Source: JAKFWF01 sp031374115 (GTDB taxonomy: Bacteria > Pseudomonadota > Alphaproteobacteria > Rhizobiales > Hyphomicrobiaceae). Taken from it: a DNA stretch of 64,000 nucleotides. The translations under genes and the position numbers were made by a program. This document shows positions 1 through 8,110 of the stretch, one piece after another (within the stretch, counting starts at the first letter, position 1; the number at the start of each line of letters is the position of its first letter). The DNA is taken from NCBI GenBank assembly GCA_031374115.1, contig JANMNO010000106.1, positions 1 through 64,000 of the forward strand. Direction: 5' to 3'. The notes below the pieces were generated by a model that worked only from the letters and a program-made list of their open reading frames with translations, was not told the DNA's origin and searched no databases.

Positions 1-76
1 GGAACGCGAAACGTAGAGAGCGGTGGTGAAGGGCCGCGCACGGCGGCCCTGTCAACGACCCGTTCGATTCTCGCGA

Positions 77-370
77 TTACTTCGACTTCTCGATCTTGGT
101 CACGGTCATTTGGCCGTTGACCTTTTCTGTATGGAACTGGATTTTGTCGCCTGCCTTTACGGCCTTGAGCATCGCCGCATCGGCCGCCTTAAACACCATC
201 GTCATAGCGTCCATGTCGAACTTCTTGATTGCCTCGTGCTTGATGGTGAGTTTTCCCTGGGCGTCGTCAATCTTGGTAACTTCACCCTTGACCATCACTT
301 CGTCCGCCGACGCCATACTGCTGAATGCAACGGCGGCCAGAACAGATATGACCATCATCGACTTACGCAT
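77..370 (-). CDS. CusF-like periplasmic copper-binding protein
   Basis: A 97-residue protein with a signal peptide (hydrophobic segment ending at ASA, about residue 22) and one CusF-type small beta-barrel domain. The CusF family binds Cu(I)/Ag(I) in the periplasm and hands it to CusCBA-type efflux pumps. The MTM pair of the CusF site is present in AMTMVF, and a histidine precedes it (TIKHEAI). The tryptophan that caps the copper in E. coli CusF is replaced, since the stretch reads FDMDAMTM where CusF has a Trp. It is the last gene of the copper cluster, 58 bases after the cupredoxin gene and probably co-transcribed with it. Family call is firm; metal choice is inferred from context. Confidence 0.85.
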   Translation of the reverse strand: MRKSMMVISVLAAVAFSSMASADEVMVKGEVTKIDDAQGKLTIKHEAIKKFDMDAMTMVFKAADAAMLKAVKAGDKIQFHTEKVNGQMTVTKIEKSK

Positions 371-428
371 TTGCTTCTTCTCCTGTTGGCAAACTCTTAA
401 TTTCGCATTTCGAGGGCACTGATTGGAA

Positions 429-986
429 CTACTGGCTGATGGCGCTCTTTTGCGGCGCCGGTTTGCCCGCGAGTTGGGGTGGAGCTTTGGTCTTGGCCAC
501 CACTTCGACGACGCCCTTCATCCCAGCTTCGTAATGACCGGGAATGAGGCAGGCATATTCGAACGTACCGAGCTTGGAAAACTTCCAGACGATCTCACTC
601 TGCTTCTTCGCGACAACCCGCTTGCCGTTTGGGTCATCGTGTTCCATCTCGGGATTTTTCTGCATTTCGATGGCGTGTTTCTTGTTCGCTTCGAAAGTCT
701 CCAGCATGAATTCGTGATCGAGCTCGCCATCATTTTTGATGACGATCTTGATTTGCTCGCCTTGCTGGACGACGATTTTCGCGGGCTCAAACGCCATCAC
801 GCCATCCCCCTCCTTCGCGATCATCTCGATGACCCGAAAAGGCTTCTTCGGATCACCAGGCGCACCTGCGTTAAACGACGCGTGCGCATGGCCTTTTGGT
901 CCGGCACCGGCGTTTGCTGCTTGCTGCGTTGTCAGCATGACCGATGCGACTAGCAGCATGCTGCCACCGATAGTTCTCAGTTTCAT
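429..986 (-). CDS. exported cupredoxin (type-1 copper protein)
   Basis: A 185-residue exported protein with one plastocyanin/azurin-like domain. The type-1 copper ligands are visible: a histidine in GELDHEFML and the Cys, His and Met of CLIPGHYEAGM near the C-terminus. The signal peptide ends around AANA. An upstream in-frame extension of 95 residues exists, but it reads through the intergenic region with no exported-protein character. The Met that begins the signal peptide is therefore the start. The gene lies between the multicopper oxidase and the CusF-like gene, and a GTAAC direct repeat about 100 bases upstream suggests its own promoter. The likely role is a periplasmic copper carrier or electron carrier. 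Confidence 0.85.
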   Translation of the reverse strand: MKLRTIGGSMLLVASVMLTTQQAANAGAGPKGHAHASFNAGAPGDPKKPFRVIEMIAKEGDGVMAFEPAKIVVQQGEQIKIVIKNDGELDHEFMLETFEANKKHAIEMQKNPEMEHDDPNGKRVVAKKQSEIVWKFSKLGTFEYACLIPGHYEAGMKGVVEVVAKTKAPPQLAGKPAPQKSAISQ

Positions 987-1084
987 CGAATACCTCTTTT
1001 GAACCTTCGCAAAGGCCGCCTGCACAAACCGTCGTGATGTGCAGCTAAACCATGACTTTTCCAAGCCACCGGCCACATCATTTT

Positions 1085-1099
1085 GTAACGCCACGTAAC
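1085..1099 (-). promoter_or_regulatory. putative operator, GTAAC-N5-GTAAC, copy A
   Basis: Direct repeat GTAAC, five bases, GTAAC, giving a 10-base period as OmpR/PhoB-family regulators usually recognise. It sits 99 bases upstream of the cupredoxin start, in the gap after the multicopper oxidase gene. The same repeat occurs twice more in the cluster. Read in the direction of the genes, all three share GTTAC-N5-GTTAC followed by AA within one or two bases. Binding by the cluster's response regulator is inferred. Confidence 0.6.
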
Positions 1100-1182
1100 A
1101 CCGCAAGTGATCATAGGTGGCGCTTGTTATTTGGCGAACCACCCCAATATCTGGGCCGCAATGGCTTTTAGGCTCTGGATGG

Positions 1183-2670
1183 TCAGTGCTTCCCGTGTCC
1201 ACCCTTGGCACCGGGCTTGATCGCGCGCACTTCGATTCCGTTGGGAGCGCTCGCAGGCTGCAAGGCACCAACCGGTTGTGATGAACCAGCGTTTACTGGT
1301 GCAGGTCCCTTTTGCAGTAGCGCACCCTTGGCTTTTTTAGGCTCTGCCGGTGCCCGTGAAGGCTGACTAAGCGCGTTATCGGATCCTTTGTATTCAAACG
1401 ATACCGTACCCTCGGGATGCTGGTACCAGCCTGGGTCTTTGTAGTCGCCAGTGGCCAAGCCCTCGCGCACCTTTACGACCGAGAACATGCCGCCCATTTC
1501 GATCGGACCGAACTGACCGAAGCCGGTCATCATCGGCAGCGTGTTGTCCGGTATCACCATCTCCATCTCGCCCATATCGGCCATGCCGGCCTGCCCCATG
1601 GCCATGTAACCCTTGACGACCTTGTCGATCTTCTTCTTTACCTCCGCCGTATCGACGCCGATATACGTCTTCACGTCGTGACCCATCGCATTCATGGTGT
1701 GATGAGACTTGTGGCAATGGATGGCCCAGTCGCCGGGATTGTCGGCTTTGAACTCGAAGGCACGCATCTGACCGACGGCACAATCGACAGTGACTTCCGG
1801 CCACCGGCTCTCCGGCCGCGTCCAGCCCCCGTCCGTGCACGTTACCTCGAAATCGTATCCATGCATGTGGATCGGATGATTGGTCATCGTCAGGTTGCCG
1901 AAGCGAATTCGAACCTGGTCATTCTTCGCGACCACGAGGTGGTCGATGCCTGGGAAGGCACGGCTGTTCCAGGTCCACAGGTTGAACTCGAGCATGGTAT
2001 TGACCTTGGGCACGTACGAGCCTGGGTCGATGTCGAACGCATTCAACAAAAACACGAAGTCGCGATCGACGCGATGCAGTTTGGGGTCTTTGGGGTGGAC
2101 GACAAAGAAGCCCATCATGCCCATCGCCATCTGCGTCATCTCGTCGGCGTGGGGATGGTACATGAACGTACCGGACTTCCGGATCGTCCATTCATAGACA
2201 AACGTTTTTCCAACCGGGATATGCGGCTGGGTGACGCCCCCCACGCCATCCATTCCGCAGGGGAGGATCTGGCCGTGCCAATGCACAGTCGTGTGTTCTG
2301 GCAGCTTGTTGGTGACAAAGATGCGTACCTTGTCGCCTTCGACACATTCGATCGTGGGTCCTGGCGATTGACCGTTGTAGCCCCACAAATGTGCCTTCAT
2401 GCCCGGAGCTATCTCTCGAATAACGGGCTCAGCAACGAGATGAAACTCCTTCCACTCGCCGTTCATGCGCCACGGCAAGGTCCACCCGTTCAACGTCACC
2501 ACGGGATTGTATTCTACGCCGGAAGCAGGTTTCAGCGGAGGTTGCATCAGAGGCGATGCCTGTGTTGGCGCCTCAGGCACATTTGCGAAAGCTGCACGTC
2601 CTGAAACCTGAGCAACACCCATAAGAGCCAGTCCCGAAGTCGCTATAAACTTTCGACGGTCGATGGTCAT
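1183..2670 (-). CDS. Tat-exported multicopper oxidase
   Basis: A 495-residue multicopper oxidase. The N-terminus has a twin-arginine signal (DRRKFIAT) and an Ala-rich cleavage region near residue 28, so it is probably folded in the cytoplasm and sent to the periplasm. The four copper-binding HxH clusters are present: HWHGQ, HPHADE, HPIHMHG and the C-terminal HCHKSHHTMNAM, which supplies the type-1 site and its axial Met. A Met-rich stretch (about residues 330-360) follows the last copper motif and may bind Cu(I). Such enzymes oxidise Cu(I), Mn(II) or phenolics with O2. Copper oxidation fits the neighbours best, but the substrate cannot be read from sequence. Confidence 0.88.
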   Translation of the reverse strand: MTIDRRKFIATSGLALMGVAQVSGRAAFANVPEAPTQASPLMQPPLKPASGVEYNPVVTLNGWTLPWRMNGEWKEFHLVAEPVIREIAPGMKAHLWGYNGQSPGPTIECVEGDKVRIFVTNKLPEHTTVHWHGQILPCGMDGVGGVTQPHIPVGKTFVYEWTIRKSGTFMYHPHADEMTQMAMGMMGFFVVHPKDPKLHRVDRDFVFLLNAFDIDPGSYVPKVNTMLEFNLWTWNSRAFPGIDHLVVAKNDQVRIRFGNLTMTNHPIHMHGYDFEVTCTDGGWTRPESRWPEVTVDCAVGQMRAFEFKADNPGDWAIHCHKSHHTMNAMGHDVKTYIGVDTAEVKKKIDKVVKGYMAMGQAGMADMGEMEMVIPDNTLPMMTGFGQFGPIEMGGMFSVVKVREGLATGDYKDPGWYQHPEGTVSFEYKGSDNALSQPSRAPAEPKKAKGALLQKGPAPVNAGSSQPVGALQPASAPNGIEVRAIKPGAKGGHGKH

Positions 2671-2687
2671 GGACCAAACTCCTGTGT

Positions 2688-4208
2688 TTAGTGCGCGCCG
2701 CCTTCGCCGCCTGCAGCTACTACGGTGGCGCCACCGCCACCAGCGACCGCGCCGCCACCAACGAGTGCAACATGTAAGTCGACTTTGGCGAGCCAGTAGT
2801 CCCGCGTTGCATCTATGGCCTGAATGTTCGCCGCGATTCGCGCTTTCGTGTCGGTCAGAAGCGAGAACAGATCCTTCAGCATGCCGTTATAATGGAGCAA
2901 CATCTCGTCATTGATCAATTGACGGAGTGGCAGGATTTCTCTTTGGAAGTGCATCGCAATGTCGTAGGCGCCACGGTAACTTGTGTAGGCTTCCCGCGCT
3001 TCCGACCGGACATTGACTGCCTTTTCGATAAGCCTATGGACCGCTGCCATGTAGGTTTCTTCCGCCAGCCTTGTGCGCGCTTCGCCGAAATCGTATATGG
3101 GAATCTTGAACTCAAGCTCAACACCGCGCCAACGCGTTTTCTCTCGTTCGCGCTCTTGTTCGGAATTCAAGGTAGGCGGCGGTCCTGGATTGAGGGAATA
3201 GACCGTCCTCTCAACAGGCTTCCATTCTGTTCTGCTGATACCGCGAACCTCGAGCACATCGATAAAGCGGGTCGTTTTGGTGAGCCCGAGCTGCTTCGCG
3301 AGTAGCTCGAGTTCCTGACGCGCTATTTCGAGATCAACCCGGCGCTTCACGGCCTCGGTTTCGACGTCCTTGATCGATTGTGGTGACTTCGGTAGCGGCT
3401 TGAGAACCGTTGGCAGTTTGAGCGCTGTCTCGCTCCCCCACAATCCAAGTGCCCTAATCAACTTCTCTCGCTCCACGCGACTCTTGAGGCGTGCTTGGGC
3501 AAGCTGGCCATTAACTTCGGCGGTAAATGCGTGTTCGCGCGCCTGATCGAGCTTTGGCAAAGCGCCGGTTTCGCCAAGCTTCTTGGCGAGGTCCGACAGA
3601 GCTTCCGCCGTCGTTCGTGCTTCCTCAAGGAAAACCACTGATCGATTGGCTGCGACGACACGATAATAGGCGCGCCTTGCTTCGGCGGCAGTCTTTAATG
3701 TCGCTTCGACGGCGCGGAACTTGGCCTGCTGGAACTTGGCCTCAGCGATTTCCTTGCGTCGTGGCAACGTCAGTAAACCCAATACGTTCTGCAGAATTTG
3801 ACGTTCAATTTCTAGTTCGCCCGTGGCCACGATACGTGCCAGTGAGATGGTTGGAGATGGTGGCAGACTTGCTTCAACCATTTGGGCTTCAGAAATGCCC
3901 AGTTCACTGTAGGCGGCTTGCAGGCCGCGGTTATTGAGTAGCCCAATTTGGACGGCTGATTCCACTACCAATGGCTTCTTCAGCAGACCATAGACACGCA
4001 TCTTGGTCGCTGCCGCCTCATGCTCAGTGCGGATCTTGACAATGTCTTTGTTCAACTCGCCGCCGGCTTCGCCCTGGACGAAGGCCATGCCGCCGTCGGG
4101 AGAAAAATTAGCGCAGCCAGTCAGCAGCACGGCAGCACTTGCTGAGGCCATTATCGCCAAGCGTGCACTGTGACGGCCCAGCGTCGCTCCGAACTCTGAT
4201 CTGCTCAT
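2688..4208 (-). CDS. TolC-family outer-membrane efflux lipoprotein
   Basis: A 506-residue protein of the outer-membrane factor (TolC/CusC) family. It begins with a lipoprotein signal whose lipobox reads LTGC (Cys about residue 33), followed by long amphipathic coiled-coil helices that repeat twice, as expected for a trimeric efflux duct. The chosen start removes 47 upstream residues that look like translated intergenic DNA. It lies 17 bases before the multicopper oxidase, so the two are probably one transcript. No RND pump or membrane-fusion gene is in this window, so its partner pump is elsewhere or it serves another export function. The C-terminus is unusually Gly/Ala/Val rich. Confidence 0.8.
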   Translation of the reverse strand: MSRSEFGATLGRHSARLAIMASASAAVLLTGCANFSPDGGMAFVQGEAGGELNKDIVKIRTEHEAAATKMRVYGLLKKPLVVESAVQIGLLNNRGLQAAYSELGISEAQMVEASLPPSPTISLARIVATGELEIERQILQNVLGLLTLPRRKEIAEAKFQQAKFRAVEATLKTAAEARRAYYRVVAANRSVVFLEEARTTAEALSDLAKKLGETGALPKLDQAREHAFTAEVNGQLAQARLKSRVEREKLIRALGLWGSETALKLPTVLKPLPKSPQSIKDVETEAVKRRVDLEIARQELELLAKQLGLTKTTRFIDVLEVRGISRTEWKPVERTVYSLNPGPPPTLNSEQEREREKTRWRGVELEFKIPIYDFGEARTRLAEETYMAAVHRLIEKAVNVRSEAREAYTSYRGAYDIAMHFQREILPLRQLINDEMLLHYNGMLKDLFSLLTDTKARIAANIQAIDATRDYWLAKVDLHVALVGGGAVAGGGGATVVAAGGEGGAH

Positions 4209-4263
4209 TGATCCTATTCCGATCGAAGATGGCGGCAATCGCCGATCACATGCAGTTTTGGTG

Positions 4264-4575
4264 TCATGGCTTCGCCGCTGCAGGAGGTCCCGGCTGAACC
4301 TGGGGCGTGGGCGTACCGACTGGGGCGGTAGAGCCGGAGCCAGAGCCACTACCCTTGGGCATCACACGTTTGTTCACGTCGCCCCATGGCATAGGCTCAA
4401 TCGGACGATAACTCTGGTTGCCCTGGCCGATCGACTTGTACTGCAGCGGCTTCACTTTCACGGGATTGTCGGGCATCGGGCCGGAGTGTGGCCACGCCAG
4501 CTCTTCATCGCGGTTACCCCAGCCCGTCAGCGTCGCAAGCAGCATTCCAGCAATGAATATGCGGATCACTCGCAA
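4264..4575 (-). CDS. small exported Pro/Gly-rich protein of the copper cluster
   Basis: A 103-residue protein with an N-terminal hydrophobic signal (MRVIRIFIAGMLLATLTGWG). The mature part has a conserved-looking middle with PHSGPMPDNPVKVKPL and then a low-complexity tail of Ser/Gly and Pro. There is a Gly-Trp-Gly where a lipobox Cys might be expected, so it is probably soluble in the periplasm. It is the first gene of the unit that continues with the outer-membrane protein and multicopper oxidase, and a GTAAC operator copy lies 100 bases upstream. No family recognised; a copper-related role is inferred only from position. Confidence 0.65.
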   Translation of the reverse strand: MRVIRIFIAGMLLATLTGWGNRDEELAWPHSGPMPDNPVKVKPLQYKSIGQGNQSYRPIEPMPWGDVNKRVMPKGSGSGSGSTAPVGTPTPQVQPGPPAAAKP

Positions 4576-4674
4576 TGGTAACTCCTATTCAGCGCCGGGC
4601 GTAGTTCTGCACGGTCAAGCGATTCTTCAGAAAAAGCCTAGCGCGTCTTGTTCGGGGGCCCGCAGAACGTTGTT

Positions 4675-4689
4675 GTAACTGTGGGTAAC
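4675..4689 (-). promoter_or_regulatory. putative operator, GTAAC-N5-GTAAC, copy B
   Basis: Second copy of the GTAAC direct repeat with five-base spacing, directly after the histidine kinase stop codon. It is 100 bases upstream of the small exported protein, almost the same distance as copy A from its gene. It suggests a regulated promoter that drives the small protein, the outer-membrane factor and the multicopper oxidase separately from the two-component genes. Confidence 0.6.
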
Positions 4690-4691
4690 AG

Positions 4692-6164
4692 TCAGAGCGG
4701 GTGATGCGCTCTAGCCACAAACTGATCGCGTATTGCGGCAGAGGGCGCCAACCGGGGAATGGTCACGACGACCCGCAATCCACCTTCAAGCCGATTAGCC
4801 AGCGTGATTTCTCCTCCAAGGCTGCGCACAATCGCACGTGCAACGGTCAAACCAAGACCGGTCCCATCGACGCCATTTGGCGTAGCACTCTCAATCCGTC
4901 GAAAGGGCCGGAATGCCTCTTCGTGTAAACGGTCCGGAATACCTGGGCCCTTGTCTTCGACAACAACGCGAAACGCGTTCGCGCGGCCGTCGTCACGGGC
5001 CACGATCAATTTGGCTTCCCCGCCATATTTAACGGCGTTTTCGACTAGATTGGTGATCACGCGACGAACAGCGACTGGCTTGGAGATTACCGGCAGATGG
5101 TCAACCCCTGAGCATGAAACAACCGATCCGATATCGATGAATTCATCGGCGATGCTCTGTGCCAGCGCTGCGCAGTCGAAGTGCTCGCTGGGCTCGGCTG
5201 CAAAGTCTAAACGTGCAAAGCCAAGGGTCGCTTTGATCATCCTTTGCATTTGCTCAATGTCTGCGACAATCCGCGACTTTACCTCACCATCCGCTATGTC
5301 TTCCACCCGCAACAATAGTCGCGTTACTGGCGTGCCAAGATCGTGAGCGACGGCCGCCGCAAACGCCGTGCGATCCTCGATCAGTCGTTGAATGCGCTCC
5401 TGCATGTCGTTGAAGGCCGTAGCTGCTGCGCGCACCTCGGATGAGCCCCTGATCTGCAGCGGCGCGGCATTGATATTGGCTCCGAACCTAGTCGCGGCTT
5501 GTGCCAACGATGCCAATGGTTCGGTCCATCGGTTAAGCGTCCAGGTGGCAACGATTACTACCGATGCAAGCATCGCCAACAAAGGCAGTCCAAGTTTCAG
5601 TGCTGAGAAGGGGCTGATCGTCAGCAGCGGGGCGGCAAAGCGCAACCACGAGCCGTCGGCTAACTGGATCTCTGTCATCACTGTGCCAACCGACCTGATC
5701 TCGGACAGTGTTGGCTCTGGTAGATGGTGCGGTCCGACTTCCTTCAATCCGCTGATCGTCTCAAACACTGTCGTATCGTTGGGCCACATAAGGTTCGGCG
5801 AATAAGCCATCCGGATCCCCGCGTGATCGGAGCGGTTCAAGAAAACACCAAGAAGGTGCTCGAAAAGATGCGGGCGCGACCCCTCGGGCAGTTCTTGCCC
5901 TAAGGCAGGTCCTGGGCGGTCTGCAACTTTTACCAACATACTACCGAGTTTCGCGACAAGCCTCCCACGCTCGGCGGACTCCACATCATCGAGCAACCGG
6001 CTAACCAATGCGATCCGATCGGCCAGCAGCGCGTCCTGGAGCAGTGTCGCTGCCTCTTCGTGCTTGGTCGCGTAGAGCCAAAGACCGCCCAGATGGGAAA
6101 GTACCAGAAACACGACCAGAGCCATCAGCACTCGTGCTTTTATCGAGTCAAACAATCTGATCAT
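4692..6164 (-). CDS. two-component sensor histidine kinase
   Basis: A 490-residue membrane histidine kinase. It has a transmembrane helix near residues 12-32, a periplasmic sensor loop of about 150 residues, a second helix near 188-207, a HAMP linker, a HisKA domain with phospho-acceptor His in AHDLGTP, and an HATPase domain with N box (NLVENAVKYG), G1 (DKGPGIP) and G2 (GTGLGLTVA). Its start overlaps the response-regulator stop by four bases (ATGA), which implies translational coupling. Given the cluster, it probably senses periplasmic copper or a related metal stress. The sensor loop has no obvious Cys or Met-rich metal site, so the ligand is uncertain. Confidence 0.9.
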   Translation of the reverse strand: MIRLFDSIKARVLMALVVFLVLSHLGGLWLYATKHEEAATLLQDALLADRIALVSRLLDDVESAERGRLVAKLGSMLVKVADRPGPALGQELPEGSRPHLFEHLLGVFLNRSDHAGIRMAYSPNLMWPNDTTVFETISGLKEVGPHHLPEPTLSEIRSVGTVMTEIQLADGSWLRFAAPLLTISPFSALKLGLPLLAMLASVVIVATWTLNRWTEPLASLAQAATRFGANINAAPLQIRGSSEVRAAATAFNDMQERIQRLIEDRTAFAAAVAHDLGTPVTRLLLRVEDIADGEVKSRIVADIEQMQRMIKATLGFARLDFAAEPSEHFDCAALAQSIADEFIDIGSVVSCSGVDHLPVISKPVAVRRVITNLVENAVKYGGEAKLIVARDDGRANAFRVVVEDKGPGIPDRLHEEAFRPFRRIESATPNGVDGTGLGLTVARAIVRSLGGEITLANRLEGGLRVVVTIPRLAPSAAIRDQFVARAHHPL

Positions 6165-6886
6165 CTGATGACGCCACTCACGACAGGGGTAAATATGTAG
6201 CCTTTGTTACGAATGGTCTTAACAAATTCGGGATTTTCTGGGTCCGCCTCGATCTTGCGCCGCAATCGCGTGACCTGCATGTCGATGCTACGATCGAATG
6301 CGACAATGTTCCGACTGCGGGTCAAGTTCAAAAGCTGTTCGCGGCTTAGCACCACTTGTGGATGCTCTGCAAAAGCAACCAGCAGGTCAAGTTCGCCTTG
6401 TGAAAGGTCGATCAAAACGCCATCAGGGTTTAGCAACTCCCGCTTGGTTTGGTCGAGCACCCAGCCGTTGAACTGCAAAGCGGACACCCGTTGCAGATCG
6501 TTCTGAAATGGCAAATCGTTTGCACGACGCAGCACGGCCCTCATCCGCGCCAACAGTTCCTGTGGATTGAATGGCTTGACTACGTAGTCATCAGCACCCA
6601 CCTCCAGACCGACGATGCGATCTGTATCGGCGCCGAGCAACGTCAATAGGATTACCGGAACGCGGCTTTCTCGACGCAGGTCGCGGCACAGCGTCAAGCC
6701 GTCCTCGCCGGGCATAACTCTGTCGAGAACTACCAAGTCGATTTTTGACGTTGCTAAAACGTCCCTCATTGCACGGCCGTTGGCGGCAACGTCCACACGA
6801 AACCCGTTCTTGCGCAGGAACTTCGACAGCAACTCTCTGATGTCGCGGTCGTCGTCGACCACGAGGATGTGCGGACTGGTGTCCAT
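6161..6886 (-). CDS. OmpR/PhoB-family response regulator
   Basis: A 241-residue regulator with an N-terminal receiver domain and a C-terminal winged helix. The receiver shows the acidic pocket VVDDDRD near residue 10, the phospho-acceptor Asp55 in LVVLDRVMPG and the conserved Lys in VKPFNP. The DNA-binding domain ends with the typical KIEADPENPEFVKTIRNKGYIF region. The start is the Met just before the receiver domain; 72 longer residues upstream are not conserved-looking. It is the first gene of the kinase operon, and a GTAAC direct repeat 74 bases upstream suggests autoregulation. It is the best candidate to bind all three such repeats in the cluster. Confidence 0.92.
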   Translation of the reverse strand: MDTSPHILVVDDDRDIRELLSKFLRKNGFRVDVAANGRAMRDVLATSKIDLVVLDRVMPGEDGLTLCRDLRRESRVPVILLTLLGADTDRIVGLEVGADDYVVKPFNPQELLARMRAVLRRANDLPFQNDLQRVSALQFNGWVLDQTKRELLNPDGVLIDLSQGELDLLVAFAEHPQVVLSREQLLNLTRSRNIVAFDRSIDMQVTRLRRKIEADPENPEFVKTIRNKGYIFTPVVSGVIR

Positions 6887-6959
6887 TCTGCGTCGTCCCC
6901 TCGTCTGCAGTTTGCACTGCCTTATAGAGCCCGGACGCGGCAGATTGAGAAGCCTCTTG

Positions 6960-6974
6960 GTAACGCTCCGTAAC
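6960..6974 (-). promoter_or_regulatory. putative operator, GTAAC-N5-GTAAC, copy C
   Basis: Third copy of the direct repeat, between the divergent response regulator and the small exported protein on the plus strand. It may control both. Distance to the regulator start is 74 bases and to the divergent start 143 bases. Confidence 0.55.
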
Positions 6975-7117
6975 GATGCGGCCATCAGTGACACGCCGTT
7001 GCCGTCAATAGATCGACGGCAACGGCGAATGATCCTATCCAATTTCAGCGATTGACAACTAGTACACAGCTTTGTCGAAGCACGATCAATCGCTGCAACC
7101 AAGGAGAGATCTAAGTC

Positions 7118-7270
7118 ATGAGCAAGAATATCATCGCAGGTATACTCTGCGCTACGGCATTAGTAACTTCGATTGTGCCAGCATTGGCACATCGCGCCGA
7201 TCCGCCGAAGTCAGTTGCGCAAAGCTGGACAACTACATACTTCGACCAACAGAGTAAAAATGGCCGTTAA
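7118..7270 (+). CDS. small exported protein, 50 residues
   Basis: A short open frame with a strong ribosome site (AAGGAG, eight bases upstream) and a clear signal peptide: a charged MSKN start, a hydrophobic core IIAGILCATALVTSIV and a cleavage-like ALA near residue 24. The mature part is about 26 residues and polar. It is divergent from the two-component regulator with operator copy C between them, so it may belong to the same regulon. No family recognised. The good ribosome site and signal peptide make it more likely real than chance, but it could still be a remnant. Confidence 0.55.
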   Translation: MSKNIIAGILCATALVTSIVPALAHRADPPKSVAQSWTTTYFDQQSKNGR

Positions 7271-7313
7271 GCCGTCAACAGTTTGAACTGCTTGCCGTAG
7301 ATCAACACAAATG

Positions 7314-7350
7314 CCCCGCCGCAGTTCGTTCATTCATTCATGCGGCGGGG
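7314..7350 (+). terminator. hairpin after the small exported gene
   Basis: Perfect nine-base inverted repeat CCCCGCCGC / GCGGCGGGG around a 19-base AT-rich loop, starting 43 bases after the stop codon. The bases after it contain only scattered T, so it is either a weak intrinsic terminator or a stabilising 3' hairpin. The rest of the gap up to the DUF4345 gene shows no other gene or structure that I can support. Confidence 0.5.
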
Positions 7351-7574
7351 TGTTCACTGTTGGCCTGTATAAAAGTCACAGTTGCAGCTGGCAAGTTCGA
7401 CCGCATTGCCAGGATCCAATTCGTAAGCCGCCGGCTACGTCCCTATCCTAATCAACGTTGCGCTGAACATTCTGCATGTCGCCGTTGCGTTCGCTTCGCA
7501 AATCTGTCCCTTGGGCCGTGCCGCACTTTGGCAATCGAGCCGAACCCTGGGCTACCTTCGCACATGGGCCAGCG

Positions 7575-7970
7575 TCATCGCATCCATTGCCTCGCCACCC
7601 GCCGCTGCCAGAGCCACAACGTGGGCACGACGCCTAATTCCATGACGAGCGCGAAAATCATCAATGGCGCGGGCCAGCCGTCAATGAGCACGCCGAACAA
7701 GCGGGCCAATCCGCCCGTGACGACCAACACAGTCAGCAACGTAACGCGGTCGCCGTATTTTTCAATGGCGTGGATCGCTGAGGCGAAGCCGAACCCGATG
7801 CCCAGTAACAGTCCCGACAGATAGCGGACATGGCTATCGAGCGTCACTTGGCCGCCATGCCCAGAAACGCCCGCGCCGAGCAGCATTCCTTGCAGTCCAC
7901 CAACCAACGGCACGACGCAACCGATCGCCATCGCCGCCTGCAGTAATCGCTTTTCCACGATCCTGTTCAA
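7575..7970 (-). CDS. DUF4345 family membrane protein
   Basis: A 131-residue integral membrane protein with four likely transmembrane helices: residues 12-32, 50-68, 75-95 and 101-122. It matches the DUF4345 family in length and layout, with the short RYLSGLLLGIGFGF stretch between the first loop and helix two. The family has no assigned function. It stands alone between the copper cluster and the TPR-CHAT gene, with 140 featureless bases on its upstream side. Family call is by recognition of pattern and moderate in certainty. Confidence 0.65.
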   Translation of the reverse strand: MNRIVEKRLLQAAMAIGCVVPLVGGLQGMLLGAGVSGHGGQVTLDSHVRYLSGLLLGIGFGFASAIHAIEKYGDRVTLLTVLVVTGGLARLFGVLIDGWPAPLMIFALVMELGVVPTLWLWQRRVARQWMR

Positions 7971-8110
7971 AGAGATCGACCTCTTGCAAGACTAAAGCCG
8001 AAGTTCAAAATAGCCTGGTGCTCATCTGGAGGAAAGGCGCGGGCTCGCCAAAAATCCAGGTTCCGACCGGTCTTCGCCAACACCGGGCTTGCGCCACAGC
8101 AGCGAGCTCT

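Noticed and set aside
429..1271. A longer, 280-residue form of the cupredoxin
   Set aside because: The first 95 residues read through the gap and part of the multicopper oxidase gene, and would bury the signal peptide inside the protein.
7052..7080. TTGACA at 7052 as a promoter of the small exported gene
   Set aside because: No acceptable -10 lies at 16-18 bases; the hexamer alone is not evidence.
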